Below are positions 7,893-17,108 of a stretch of DNA of 35,133 nucleotides, piece by piece. Positions within the stretch are counted from its first letter, which is position 1, and the number at the start of each line of letters is the position of its first letter. The stretch spans positions 1-35,133 of the forward strand of contig CAMJEC010000004.1 in assembly GCA_946404585.1 (NCBI GenBank), given 5' to 3'. Under the pieces are notes generated by a model, which saw only the letters and a program-made list of their open reading frames with translations, searched no databases and was not told the origin of the DNA. Made by a program: the position numbers and the translations under genes. Source of the stretch: an uncultured Caryophanales bacterium (GTDB lineage Bacteria; Bacillota_I; Bacilli_A; RFN20; CAG-826).

Positions 7893-10800
7893 ATGAGCAA
7901 AACAAAAGTCACAAATACTGCTATTGATATTATTAAAAACTTTGATACAACCGATCTTCTTGCAACGCTGGGCGGTATTAATCTTTCTTTTGATAATCAA
8001 AACAAGAACTACGCCACCTCCTATTATTCTACATTTATACTTTTTAATCAGAACAATGGAAAACCAAAACCGAGTAGAAAAACTTTGATTCAACTGGTAG
8101 AAGAATTAAATAAGAGTGGGATTATCTATACGATGCAAGATCCACCAGAAGCTCCTTTCTTTCAAAAGATTATGTTTGATAGGGATTATGCTGTTTTTAA
8201 TGGCGTTGATCATCATGCGGCATTTTTCGTTTCGCGTTTATGTGAGTTGTTATTATTTGGTGATGAAGAATTACTACCTAAAGAGTTCTTGCTTCTTCTA
8301 ACGAGAATCATTAAAGCGGTTTTGAGCATCTTGGATAAAATCTATGGGTCACTCAAACCAAAATACGATGATGTGATGGAGTATTCTGGGGATCGACCAA
8401 TATTTCTTCCATCAAATATCGAATATTTAAAAACATTATTATTTTTCGATAAGAGTGATTTTTATCAATTGGGTCTGTCCGAAGAAGAAATACAAAGATA
8501 TTTGGTCTTTCATAAGTTTTCTTCTTTGAACGTTAATGAATACTTGGGAAAGGGAATCCCTTACTATTGCAAGCGACCTTTTCTTGACTGTGGAGAAAGA
8601 CTGCTATTGATTGATCCAACTTCTATTAACACTTACATAAGAATCATTTCTATAGAACTATCTGAGTTGTATAAATGTAAAGAGCAATTTATCGATATGA
8701 TTAACTATACCTTTGCAGATTGGGGCATGTGGTGTATTAGAAAAAATATTATGAATTATGCTAACGAGGATAAGGTTTTTTCTAATTTCAAATATGCAGA
8801 CACTCCTAATTACAAAGAAGCAATTATTCAGTTTTCAAAAAGCAAACTAATCGTTTATTCTGCTTGTTTTGATAACAATTTAGAAGGAAAGCATACAAAG
8901 ATAGATGTCGACAAGCATCTTTCTTTGATTAAAAAGCAACTGGATGAATTGCCATATAATTACAGTGTGATACATGTTGCTCTTTGCTTTTCATATGGAG
9001 CGGGCCTTGATGTCCGTGAATCATCGGTTTTTAAAAATAGCAGTATAGTGCTAGCTTTTGATGAATTCGAAAGTTTTACCATAAACGAAAAATATAAGCC
9101 GTGCGCTTTGTTTGATGCTGTAAACTACATTCAAACCACGAAACATATCTTTCCACCTACAATGGGTGCTATTAATCGAATTGCCTTCCTACATTCGAAA
9201 GACTATGACTTTTATTTAGACAAGAGAGCAGATGCCTATAATACAAATCTTTTCGTTGGGTTTGAATTCACTTACTCTTATCGCACTTTAGCTGCAACAG
9301 AGGAATGGTTGTTTATTGCACCATTTTACAACCAATTTGTTTTGTTGGAAAAAGATTCTGACAATCTTTATTACTCGAGCAATAGATTCTTTGACAATAG
9401 TAAAGTAATAACGTGCAATAGGTATCCTAGTGGAGCAGTTTGGGTTTATTCAAGGCAATTTGATTACAATTTGGTAACGTTTATAGGCATGGTTAACTAT
9501 TGGCTCACCAAACTAAAAAACTTATTAGCCAAGACAATAGATAGATATTTTTACATTGAATTGGAGCTTAATTCTAAAAGCGATACGGTAGTTAAGCTTA
9601 TAAATAAGACGTGTTTACTCAATATAGTTCCAATATTGAAGTCTGTCAGCAACGGAGCTTCATTTGATGAGATATCATTAATTAAAGATATTCTCAGTAG
9701 AATAGGTCTTTTGTTGCCATCGGTTAATAGCTATTTAAGCGAAGCATCTTTGGACCCTAACAAAAGGTACAATACGCCATTAAGTACAGACCAAATAATG
9801 TTAATTCCTTTTCAACGGCAGCTACGACCTGTTTTTGTTAACAAATATCATTCTTCTTTGTTTGATGACGCAATTGGAAGAGATTATGCAATTGATAAAT
9901 GCAAACTTACACCTGGAAGTATTATCCCTAATGCTGATGCGTTTTTGAAGGGAGCGGTGGAAAAACTCTTTAATGATTTGGATAAATGTGCAAAGAAATT
10001 CGATTGGCTTTTAGCGGTTAAATTTATCTATGAATACCAGGAAGACTATTTGCAAAAACTGCTAATAAATAAAAGGAATTTCAAAATAAAATACTCACTT
10101 TATGACAACCACATCAGAGAGATTAACCAGATTTATTATGATTTGAATAACGCTTCACCTTGTATTAGGTTCTTACTTCAATATTTCTCGACGATGCAAT
10201 ATGGAGGCAAACAAATTATGGATGAGTGTGATTTAGAGATTCTAGTCACCCTTACAAACAAGATTATCCATTTTGCAAACATTGATGATGGAATTGTTTT
10301 CAAAATATTGCCAGACAAGATGGTTTTCTTAGATTCCAAAAGAATCGATATCGAATTAACGAATTTAGAAAAATTCAATAGATTTATTGCCGGAGAAATG
10401 ATAAACGATTTAATCGGAGAAGATATATCTCTGAGCAATAATAAGTGGCCATTCAATAAAGAACTCAATGAAGCATATTTAGATGAATATGGGTTCACTT
10501 TTGAACAAATGTCTCAAGTGATAGCTTTAATTCTTGCGATTGGGCAAGAGCAAGAAGATGAAATTAAAGAAGCTTCTATCAGTGATATTTTAAATCGTTT
10601 TCATGAAGTTAACAGTCCAGAAATAAAGATTGATGAAAAAACCATTTTGCTTGTCGTTAACCACCTTTCATTAATGAAAAGAAGCGTGTTTTTCGATTCA
10701 ACTATCGGAAATTTTAGAGAACTATATCCTTGGCGATTTAATCGAAAGGAATCTATCACTAGAAAGCCTTTGATTAAATTTAATGATAAGTTGTTGTGGG

Positions 10801-11399
10801 GCAACAGAACGCTGTATCAATGTTTTGTTTTTACTTTAGATCATATTTATGATGGTAGCGCCCCTACAAAGAATCATAGTAGTGGCAAGATTAAAAATCT
10901 TAATGGGAAAGTATTGAGACTTAAAGGGGAATGCTTTAATGATGTTGCCCTAGACCATTTATCTAAAATAATGCCTGATTTGCATTTCTTCAAAGGTATT
11001 AAATCTTTTAATAACAGAAGAATAAGCAATGATAAAGGAGAATTTTTAGGCGACATCGATATATTAGGTATAGACGAGGAAAAACAAAGAATATATTTGA
11101 TTGAGGCGAAAAATTATCAATACTCGAAAAATATGGCGGAGTTTGGATTTGAGCTAGGCGAGTTTTTTGGCACCAAGAAAAACAAAGGATTCATTCAAAA
11201 AGAGATGAATCGGGTTAATTGGGTCAAAAACCACATAGACGATGTGAAGAAAGAATATAAATTAAAAGGTGATAGCTGGAACGTTCTATATACCTTTTTA
11301 TCAGATAAACCTTTGCTTTGCTCTATATTTGGTGAAGCGACATTTAATAATGTTTCAATTGCGAAAATAAACAAAAAATATTTGAACTCATTAAAATAA
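7893..11399 (+). CDS. Large protein with C-terminal PD-(D/E)xK nuclease domain
   Basis: This protein has 1168 residues and no recognisable domain over the first 1000. The C-terminal 150 residues look like a restriction-endonuclease fold: a helix beginning GECFNDVALDHL, then GDIDILGID with D1054 and D1056, then YLIEAKNYQ with E1071 and K1073, giving the D-(x)n-E-x-K signature. NERD, Mrr-like and type IV-like nucleases have this pattern. No Walker motif was seen. The ATG is six bases after TAAAAT with no Shine-Dalgarno, so it may be leaderless. It lies between a retron-like RT and AAA/TOPRIM genes and has no obvious partner, so it could be a stand-alone defence nuclease or the effector of the RT system. 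Function is inferred from the nuclease motif and the neighbours only. Confidence 0.65.
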   Translation: MSKTKVTNTAIDIIKNFDTTDLLATLGGINLSFDNQNKNYATSYYSTFILFNQNNGKPKPSRKTLIQLVEELNKSGIIYTMQDPPEAPFFQKIMFDRDYAVFNGVDHHAAFFVSRLCELLLFGDEELLPKEFLLLLTRIIKAVLSILDKIYGSLKPKYDDVMEYSGDRPIFLPSNIEYLKTLLFFDKSDFYQLGLSEEEIQRYLVFHKFSSLNVNEYLGKGIPYYCKRPFLDCGERLLLIDPTSINTYIRIISIELSELYKCKEQFIDMINYTFADWGMWCIRKNIMNYANEDKVFSNFKYADTPNYKEAIIQFSKSKLIVYSACFDNNLEGKHTKIDVDKHLSLIKKQLDELPYNYSVIHVALCFSYGAGLDVRESSVFKNSSIVLAFDEFESFTINEKYKPCALFDAVNYIQTTKHIFPPTMGAINRIAFLHSKDYDFYLDKRADAYNTNLFVGFEFTYSYRTLAATEEWLFIAPFYNQFVLLEKDSDNLYYSSNRFFDNSKVITCNRYPSGAVWVYSRQFDYNLVTFIGMVNYWLTKLKNLLAKTIDRYFYIELELNSKSDTVVKLINKTCLLNIVPILKSVSNGASFDEISLIKDILSRIGLLLPSVNSYLSEASLDPNKRYNTPLSTDQIMLIPFQRQLRPVFVNKYHSSLFDDAIGRDYAIDKCKLTPGSIIPNADAFLKGAVEKLFNDLDKCAKKFDWLLAVKFIYEYQEDYLQKLLINKRNFKIKYSLYDNHIREINQIYYDLNNASPCIRFLLQYFSTMQYGGKQIMDECDLEILVTLTNKIIHFANIDDGIVFKILPDKMVFLDSKRIDIELTNLEKFNRFIAGEMINDLIGEDISLSNNKWPFNKELNEAYLDEYGFTFEQMSQVIALILAIGQEQEDEIKEASISDILNRFHEVNSPEIKIDEKTILLVVNHLSLMKRSVFFDSTIGNFRELYPWRFNRKESITRKPLIKFNDKLLWGNRTLYQCFVFTLDHIYDGSAPTKNHSSGKIKNLNGKVLRLKGECFNDVALDHLSKIMPDLHFFKGIKSFNNRRISNDKGEFLGDIDILGIDEEKQRIYLIEAKNYQYSKNMAEFGFELGEFFGTKKNKGFIQKEMNRVNWVKNHIDDVKKEYKLKGDSWNVLYTFLSDKPLLCSIFGEATFNNVSIAKINKKYLNSLK

Positions 11400-11640
11400 A
11401 CAGCACTCTTAGTGTATATTCAGTAAAGTTCTAAACTCTTCTTTCATGTACTCGCTGTTTTGGATGGCAATTAAAGTTTATCACACACGAGATGGAACTG
11501 TAGGTATCATATCGTGTTCATTCCCAAATATCGTAGGAAAGATATATGGGTAGTTACGTTCTGTTATAGGACAAATATAAGGCTAAATATTTAGTGCTAT
11601 CTTCAGTAGAATTGTTATTATATTACTGGTGGTATCTATT
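11400..11640. other. Intergenic region without clear signals
   Basis: About 240 bases separate the large nuclease gene from the next ORF. An imperfect inverted repeat (ACACGAGAT with ATC-A-TA-TCGTGT, around 11492-11518) is the only structure seen. No terminator, RNA gene or ORF could be supported. Confidence 0.3.
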
Positions 11641-12468
11641 ATGAAAATCAAAGCCAAACAATATCGTGAATTCTATTTGGGCTGTTTAAGACTCTATGGT
11701 CTAATTGATTCCAACAATGCTTTTATTGTTTTTAAACATTATTATCCTGACGCTAAGAAGATGGATTTTATTAATGATTTAAAAAGTAGATTATTAACTT
11801 TTTCTCAAGATTATTGTATATGGAAGACCGCTAAAAGGAATGTATATCTCATTACTTCCGCTATTACTGACGAAGAAGAAATAGAAAACTTAATAAGTTT
11901 GCAAGGAGATAAGCCATTTTATATTCCTGATAATTATGATGATTTTTTAAATTGTGCTTCGTATCAAAGTTTTAAAAAGGAAAATGAAAAAGATGTAAAC
12001 GTATTACTTAACGTTTTAAAGAAGTGTCATAAAGATAAAAGCTTATTACAAGCTGAAATATCGTTAAGTATTCTTTATGAAGATATTAGAGATGCCGATA
12101 TTGTTCCTGATATAGATCCAATAACAATGGCGTTAAAAAGGCTTCTTGTTTGGGGCTATGAGATTAACAGACAACAAATAGAACAGATTGCAAGTTATCT
12201 TATGAAATTATTCAATAATATGAGGCATTACGCTAATCGTGGCTATACTCCAAATGAAATGAAAAAGTTGTCTAAGCCTTTTAAGAAAGACAACGTAATA
12301 ATGACCATTGGACCAAATATGCGAAAGATGTTTGAAAGTGGTGAAATGAACGCTAAAGAATATCTTGATGAAATTATTAATAGTGATTTGCCACCAGTAA
12401 CTAAGAAATCATTAATTAGTGAACTGAAAAAGATAATTGATGATATTGATAGTATTCCTAAAGCATAA
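11641..12468 (+). CDS. Hypothetical protein, unknown function
   Basis: I do not recognise this 275-residue, mostly helical protein. I prefer the ATG at 11641 (MKIKAKQYREFYLG) over the upstream start in the ORF track, because GGTGG lies 8 bases before it. Residues 190-205 read MRHYANRGYTPNEM, a phrase seen in some helical and SEC-C-associated proteins of Firmicutes, but no Cys cluster follows, so no metal-binding tail is present. The C-terminus is Lys/Asp-rich (KKIIDDIDSI). It sits alone between the large nuclease and an ISL3 remnant. The gene may be defence-related, but nothing in the sequence shows it. Confidence 0.55.
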   Translation: MKIKAKQYREFYLGCLRLYGLIDSNNAFIVFKHYYPDAKKMDFINDLKSRLLTFSQDYCIWKTAKRNVYLITSAITDEEEIENLISLQGDKPFYIPDNYDDFLNCASYQSFKKENEKDVNVLLNVLKKCHKDKSLLQAEISLSILYEDIRDADIVPDIDPITMALKRLLVWGYEINRQQIEQIASYLMKLFNNMRHYANRGYTPNEMKKLSKPFKKDNVIMTIGPNMRKMFESGEMNAKEYLDEIINSDLPPVTKKSLISELKKIIDDIDSIPKA

Positions 12469-12501
12469 CGAGAGCGCATCAAATAATCGCAATAATTAGA
12501 G

Positions 12502-12576
12502 AGCCTATAACATAAAAAGTGGATTTAAGTAGTGATACCCAACTAAACCCACTTAGGCTACAACATTAAAAGTGGA
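12502..12576. repeat. Two 22-bp direct repeats at the ISL3 end
   Basis: AGCCTATAACATAAAAAGTGG (12502-12523, one base more) and AGGCTACAACATTAAAAGTGG (12555-12576) agree at 19 of 22 positions, 53 bases apart. The outer copy, starting GAGCC, looks like the terminal inverted repeat of an ISL3-family element. The inner copy may be a subterminal transposase-binding repeat. The opposite end of the element was not found. Confidence 0.4.
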
Positions 12577-12940
12577 GACCCTTTCACGCGTTGTGTGAGA
12601 GGGTCTTTTCTTTTACCTAAAACTAATAGAACTCTCTTCCTAAATCTTTCGAAATTTCGATATCCATTTGCGTCCTTGATAAGTGTTTTAATTGCATTAT
12701 TTAATCCTTCAGCAGAGCCGTTTGAATAACGTTTTCCATTCTCATTTCTTACTGCAATAGCGTTTGCAATTTCTATTTTCCATTTATTGTACGTATTAGC
12801 GACTCTAACAAGCCCTTCATCTTCAGTCCTTTTTAACTGGTTGATAATCTTTTCGAAGAATTTTTACTATTTCGTTTGTATATGCTTGTGCTTCATAAAA
12901 TGTTTTTTTGGAGTTAAGGCCATATAAATACAAGAAAAAG
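12558..12940 (-). pseudogene. ISL3-family transposase remnant (C-terminal part, frameshifted)
   Basis: Read on the minus strand, this segment gives LYGLNSKKTFYEAQAYTNEI, then after a one-base frame change near 12865, FFEKIINQLKRTEDEGL. It continues with RYSNGSAEGLNNAIK and GYRNFERFRKRVLLVLGK before a TAG stop at 12558-12560. The SNGxxEGxNNxIK and GYRNFxxFRxR phrases are diagnostic of the DDE ISL3 transposase C-terminus. A full transposase would be about 400 residues; only about 125 remain and the frame is broken, so the element is dead. It occupies most of the 578-base gap between the 11641 gene and the AAA ATPase and marks past transposition in the island. Confidence 0.8.
12576..12611 (+). 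terminator. Strong hairpin with T-tract inside the ISL3 remnant
   Basis: AGACCCTTTCAC pairs with GTGAGAGGGTCT (one G-U) around a short loop, followed by TTTTCTTTT. In the plus direction it can terminate transcription from the 11641 gene. On the minus strand it falls in the transposase C-terminal codons, so it was carried in by the element. Confidence 0.6.
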
Positions 12941-12982
12941 ATACATTTTTAATGAATATAAACAGAAAAAGTGTCTATAAAC

Positions 12983-13010
12983 TTGAAAATGATTAAAATT
13001 ATGCTATTAT
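12983..13010 (+). promoter_or_regulatory. Promoter for the AAA ATPase/TOPRIM-like pair
   Basis: TTGAAA and TATTAT are spaced by 16 bases. An AAAGGAGAG ribosome-binding site lies downstream, 8 bases before the ATG at 13047. This gene uses a normal leader, unlike several others in the window. Confidence 0.5.
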
Positions 13011-13046
13011 ATCTTTGCTGTTATTTGAAAAAGGAGAGTATACGCC

Positions 13047-14192
13047 ATGAAGCTTTTGAAATTAAAAGTTCCAAGAGGATACAAAATGTTGTGTAAAAAC
13101 TTTGAGATTAATTTTCTTACAAAAACAAGAGTTAACAAGTCTGCTAATAACGATGATTTAATCGAATTGGAGAATGATTTTTATTATCCAAAAGAAACCG
13201 CGTTTATTGGCAAGAATTCATCTGGAAAGTCAACAACGCTAGAATTAATACATATCTGCTTATATTTATTACAATTCGGTAGAATACCTGCAGCTTTTTT
13301 TGACGAAGATGATAGTTTTTCCCTTGAAGTTATTTTCTTTGAAAAAGGCAAAATCTACAAATATTGTGGCGACTATATTTGCAATAAATTAATTGCGGGT
13401 GAATATTTGGCAATCGTAAGTGAAGATTTGAATCGTGGTGACTATAATTCAAATACAAGGAAAGACCTTTCAAATATTAATTTTACTAGAGTCAAAGATT
13501 TTATTGAAAAAGCAAGTCCTGACACTTCTTGTATCCATAAGTACGTAAACGATGGACTTACGCATCTTTTTGTTAATTATTTCGAGGATAACGTTGATAT
13601 GTTCGTGCCATTCTATTCAATTATCGATGAAAATTATGGCAAAGGCTCTTTCATGAAACTTGTTTATCTTTTTGATGATAGCATAGAAAAATTGGCTCCA
13701 AATTTTGATAAAAAAGGCAAAAACGATGGCTTTATTTTCAAAAGAGTTAATTGGAAGGAAAAGATTGTTTCTGATGGGTACTTAAAAAACAATCTTTCTT
13801 CTGGAACCATTCGAGGCATTAATCTATATGGCGCGGCTATCGTGTCTTTTGTTCATGGTTCACATCTTCTTGTTGATGAATTAGAAAAGAATTTTAACAA
13901 GAACCTTATTGGCAACCTTATACAAATGATTAATGATCCAACCTTAAATAAAAATAACGCTACTTTGATTTATACAACACACTATTCTGAATTATTAGAT
14001 GAAACAAAGCGTTGCGATAATGTTAATGTTTTACATAGAGAGCAAGACATTATTACTTTAAAGAATATGTGCTTAGACTATACACAACGCACTGACATGC
14101 TCAAGAGTAGTAGTTTTGATCAAAATGCTTTTGATACGACCCTTAATTACAATCGTTTAATGGACCTTAAAAGGATGCTAAGAAGATTATGA
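13047..14192 (+). CDS. AAA/ABC-type ATPase, first gene of a two-gene defence-like pair
   Basis: This 381-residue protein has a Walker A loop GKNSSGKST at residues 55-63. It has an ABC-signature-like LSSGTIRG at 250-257, Walker B HLLVDELEKN at 273-282 with D277-E278, and TTHYSEL near 311-317 with the switch histidine. This is the layout of OLD/RloA-type SMC-like ATPases that drive a partner nuclease. The next gene overlaps by four bases (ATGA) and has TOPRIM-like residues, so the two are translationally coupled and likely form a complex. The arrangement recalls PARIS AriA/AriB and RloA/RloB, although the proteins here are short. A strong Shine-Dalgarno supports the start. An anti-phage role is inferred from family and context. 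Confidence 0.8.
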   Translation: MKLLKLKVPRGYKMLCKNFEINFLTKTRVNKSANNDDLIELENDFYYPKETAFIGKNSSGKSTTLELIHICLYLLQFGRIPAAFFDEDDSFSLEVIFFEKGKIYKYCGDYICNKLIAGEYLAIVSEDLNRGDYNSNTRKDLSNINFTRVKDFIEKASPDTSCIHKYVNDGLTHLFVNYFEDNVDMFVPFYSIIDENYGKGSFMKLVYLFDDSIEKLAPNFDKKGKNDGFIFKRVNWKEKIVSDGYLKNNLSSGTIRGINLYGAAIVSFVHGSHLLVDELEKNFNKNLIGNLIQMINDPTLNKNNATLIYTTHYSELLDETKRCDNVNVLHREQDIITLKNMCLDYTQRTDMLKSSSFDQNAFDTTLNYNRLMDLKRMLRRL

Positions 14193-14698
14193 AAGTAGCA
14201 GCATGTGAAGGAAAAAGTGAATTAAGATTAATACTTCAACTTCTTGAAAGAGGCATCTTTTTTGCAAAGGCAGAAGAATTAATTGATGATCGCCCTATTC
14301 ATATGCGCCAATTAAAAGAAATAGCTACTTTGATTAATACCTTGGATATTGATGAAACAATAGATGTTTATCGAATTGGTGATACACAAAAAGACAACTA
14401 TGATTTATCCGGATTTGAAGCCAGAAAAAGCAAGATAACTATTTATAAAGTGTGTACAAAGCCAGAAATTGAGATACTTGTAATTATCAGCGAAGGATTG
14501 TATAAGGATTTTTGTAAAAAACATCGTGAGCATAATATTTCACCAAAAGAGTATTTAAAAATTTATGTTAAAGGGTATTCATCTGTTGAGAAATATATTG
14601 AATCTCATGATATTGTTCCGGCAATCAAAGAGTATAAAAGAATCAAAAAGCACAAAGATGATGAACTCTATCTTGCTGATTTAATTAACGATGAATAA
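14189..14698 (+). CDS. Small TOPRIM/RloB-like protein, partner of the AAA ATPase
   Basis: This 169-residue protein begins ACEGKSELRLILQLL, with E7 in an EGKSE motif like the first acidic motif of TOPRIM folds. GDTQKD follows at 64-69, in the place of the DxD motif. CTKPEIEILVII resembles the PxFE-type motif of RloB proteins, and the C-terminus is Lys-rich. It is shorter than RloB (about 200-230) or AriB (about 300), so it may be a minimal version. Its ATG overlaps the ATPase stop. The motif reading is by eye, so a nuclease role is plausible, not shown. The terminator at 14751 ends the transcript. Confidence 0.6.
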   Translation: MKVAACEGKSELRLILQLLERGIFFAKAEELIDDRPIHMRQLKEIATLINTLDIDETIDVYRIGDTQKDNYDLSGFEARKSKITIYKVCTKPEIEILVIISEGLYKDFCKKHREHNISPKEYLKIYVKGYSSVEKYIESHDIVPAIKEYKRIKKHKDDELYLADLINDE

Positions 14699-14750
14699 AT
14701 TGCATCAATCGATAACAAGGTCTTCCAAGAACTGAACCACATATTAAATT

Positions 14751-14775
14751 AGCCGCCTCAATTGGTGGCTTTTTC
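14751..14775 (+). terminator. Intrinsic terminator after the AAA/TOPRIM-like pair
   Basis: AGCCGCC pairs with GGTGGCT (one G-U) over a six-base loop, followed by TTTTT-rich sequence. Confidence 0.75.
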
Positions 14776-14822
14776 TTTATTTATGCATATTCTTCTATCT
14801 ATTTTCTAAATACATGCTATTA

Positions 14823-14851
14823 TTAGGCTATAACCATCATATACGTATAAT
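14823..14851 (+). promoter_or_regulatory. Promoter of the lipoprotein gene
   Basis: TTAGGC and a perfect TATAAT are spaced by 17 bases, 52 bases before the chosen ATG. GGGAG lies about 18 bases before the ATG, far for a Shine-Dalgarno. Confidence 0.5.
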
Positions 14852-14903
14852 TTGAATCAAATAATAAATATTGGTTCCAGGGAGTTTTTTAAAAATACAC
14901 TTT

Positions 14904-17018
14904 ATGAAAAAGATTAGTTGTTTTATTGCTACGCTAGTAGGTGCTTTTACTATAGGATTAATTGGTTGTGCTCCTAAATTACCAACCACTAATTATGAGA
15001 AGGTGAAGTTTGCCTTTAATGGTGTGGAAAAATCATTCAAGAATAAGAAGGCCTCAAATAAGGCTCTAATGGTGCTTCCTAAATCTAAGATAGGGGGATC
15101 TAATCCTTCAGGAGCGTTAGATACTATCTTTAATCTATATACTGAAGAAGATAAAAGAGATGATTTCTTAGATGATATTTCCTATAACGAACCACCGATG
15201 ATTCAGTTCCAATATGTTAAGAAAGTATTAGAAAAGATTGGTAATGGGTATGAGTTTAATAAGAAATACTATGACACCATCACTGGTGAGATGTATCTAG
15301 ATATTGAAACAGGACTTAAACAAGATAATAAAGATGAATATAAATATGACTATACCTTTATTTTAGGTATGAGTATTAATATCGATGATACTGATTTAAT
15401 TACCGCGGATGTATCATTCGATATTAATCTATCTAAGGGTAATAATACTTATAAAACAAAATGGTATGTAGGAATAGAACTAGATTATGATATGACTAAC
15501 AATTCTCCTAACTATACAATGACTATGGTCACGGAGAACGATGAAAGAGAATTACCATATTATAATCGATATACATATGAATATGATTATGTAGAAGTAA
15601 AGGACTCCTCTATTAATGAATGGAGAAAGTTCTGTATGGATAATGATCATAGATTATATAAAGATGATAACCATCAAGACTTTAATAGTTATATTAATGA
15701 AGGATGTAAATATAAAGTAGATGCTTGTTCTTGGTTTAAAAATGGCACTTACTATAAGAGTAAGAAAACAAGACAAGAAGGTCAGTACGCTGATACAGTA
15801 GCAAATGCCTTATTTAAAGATTTGGGAATGAACGCTAATGAGATTGATGCTGATACATTCTTTGATAAAAGTGGTACACAAAATAGTGTTATTAAAACTT
15901 GTTATAATGACTTCACTAAAATAAGAAAAGAAGACATCATCTATGACTTAGTGTGTAAAGATGAAAATCATGATGAAGATAAAGTAGCAACATCTATTAG
16001 AGCCTTAAATAGTGATTTAACCGGAGGAGCGGGTGGTTATCAAGTTCCTGGTAATACATCTATAAGACAGTTATTAAGTAACTTTAAAGATAACTTTAAT
16101 GAGAATGTTATCATCCATCTATATTATCTTGATCAACATGAAGGTAGATTATCTGAAATCACTGATTTAAGTTCATTAAGATATTTTCTAAAAGAACAAA
16201 ATAAAGAAGAAAGTATAGAAGTCAATCTAGATGAATCACTATATGATGCAGTAGTAAGAGGCAACTTCCAACAAAGAGAACTATCTTTAGCATTCTTAGA
16301 TAATAACTTTATCGGTGGTTATATGGATTTCTACTACGCTGGTGAATTCCCATCACCAAGCTATGTTAAACCAGAATTCCCTAAAGTACTTAAAGATTTA
16401 GGTGTTCCTGAATATGAAGGTGAAAAATATACATATGGTGATAATAGTGTTCTAGATAAAGCACCATATAAATTAGAGATAAGAAACACCAATGGTAATG
16501 AAGAAGCTAACTATAGAACAAAACTATTAAAAAATGGTTTTGAAGTAACTGAACTATTTGGTTATAAAGAATATAAGAAACAAGTTAATGCAAAGATGAT
16601 TAGTATTAGTATTAACAATGCTCAAATAGATAATGGATATCTAACAATCACTATTGGTGTTGAAGATGCTCCAACTGTATTAGAAGTTACTTCCATCTCC
16701 CTAGTGGGTTCATTTAACGATTGGAATGTAACCACTAACTGTATTGAATTTACAAAAATTAATGAAGATAATTGGAGATTAAATGAACAACGCCTAGATG
16801 CAGGCGCTAAATTCAAAATAGTTATTAACCATACATGGGAAATCCATGGTGGTTATGGTTATAACGATATATTTGGTATAGAACAATTTGGAAAACTATT
16901 AACATCCGCAGACGCTGAGAATAATATCAAAGTAAATGTGGCGTGTGTCATTAGCATTGTTGCACAAGTAGACGAGAATAACGTTAGCTTCTTTGTTGAA
17001 AATGCAATACAGGAATAG
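14904..17018 (+). CDS. Large secreted lipoprotein with C-terminal carbohydrate-binding-like domain
   Basis: I choose the ATG at 14904 over the upstream start in the track because it opens directly into the lipoprotein signal MKKISCFIATLVG. A LIGC lipobox follows, with Cys at about residue 22. The mature part of about 680 residues is rich in Asn, Asp and Tyr, with many beta-like segments, and has no catalytic motif that I recognise. Residues about 590-700 include ISLVGSFNDWN and FKIVINHTWE, which resemble CBM48/starch-binding or SusE/F-type domains. It is expected to be anchored to the outer face of the membrane, perhaps binding glycans. Its 5' end is repeated as a broken copy at 7711, which suggests a multicopy family and recombination. 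It looks like host-surface cargo between defence genes. Confidence 0.7.
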   Translation: MKKISCFIATLVGAFTIGLIGCAPKLPTTNYEKVKFAFNGVEKSFKNKKASNKALMVLPKSKIGGSNPSGALDTIFNLYTEEDKRDDFLDDISYNEPPMIQFQYVKKVLEKIGNGYEFNKKYYDTITGEMYLDIETGLKQDNKDEYKYDYTFILGMSINIDDTDLITADVSFDINLSKGNNTYKTKWYVGIELDYDMTNNSPNYTMTMVTENDERELPYYNRYTYEYDYVEVKDSSINEWRKFCMDNDHRLYKDDNHQDFNSYINEGCKYKVDACSWFKNGTYYKSKKTRQEGQYADTVANALFKDLGMNANEIDADTFFDKSGTQNSVIKTCYNDFTKIRKEDIIYDLVCKDENHDEDKVATSIRALNSDLTGGAGGYQVPGNTSIRQLLSNFKDNFNENVIIHLYYLDQHEGRLSEITDLSSLRYFLKEQNKEESIEVNLDESLYDAVVRGNFQQRELSLAFLDNNFIGGYMDFYYAGEFPSPSYVKPEFPKVLKDLGVPEYEGEKYTYGDNSVLDKAPYKLEIRNTNGNEEANYRTKLLKNGFEVTELFGYKEYKKQVNAKMISISINNAQIDNGYLTITIGVEDAPTVLEVTSISLVGSFNDWNVTTNCIEFTKINEDNWRLNEQRLDAGAKFKIVINHTWEIHGGYGYNDIFGIEQFGKLLTSADAENNIKVNVACVISIVAQVDENNVSFFVENAIQE

Positions 17019-17032
17019 GAACAAACAATATC

Positions 17033-17108
17033 GTGAGAAAAAATCTCACGGACTATTTACATAAAGTTTTATAAGTGTCATAATATCTATGAGAAAAAAT
17101 CTCACGGA
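17033..17108. promoter_or_regulatory. Promoter framed by two identical palindromic operators
   Basis: GTGAGA-AAAAA-TCTCAC-GGA occurs at 17033-17052, and ATGAGA-AAAAA-TCTCAC-GGA at 17089-17108, one base different and 56 bases apart. Between them lie TTTACA (17056-17061) and CATAAT (17079-17084), spaced 17. The first copy sits just upstream of -35. The second sits just past the expected start point and runs into the GGAG that serves as Shine-Dalgarno for the ATG at 17117. No T-run follows either hairpin, so they are better read as repressor operators (or an RNA hairpin at the ribosome site) than as terminators. Confidence 0.7.

Noticed and set aside
17033-17049. Hairpin GTGAGA-A5-TCTCAC read as the lipoprotein gene's terminator
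   Set aside because: No T-run follows and a second copy frames the next promoter, so an operator is a better reading.
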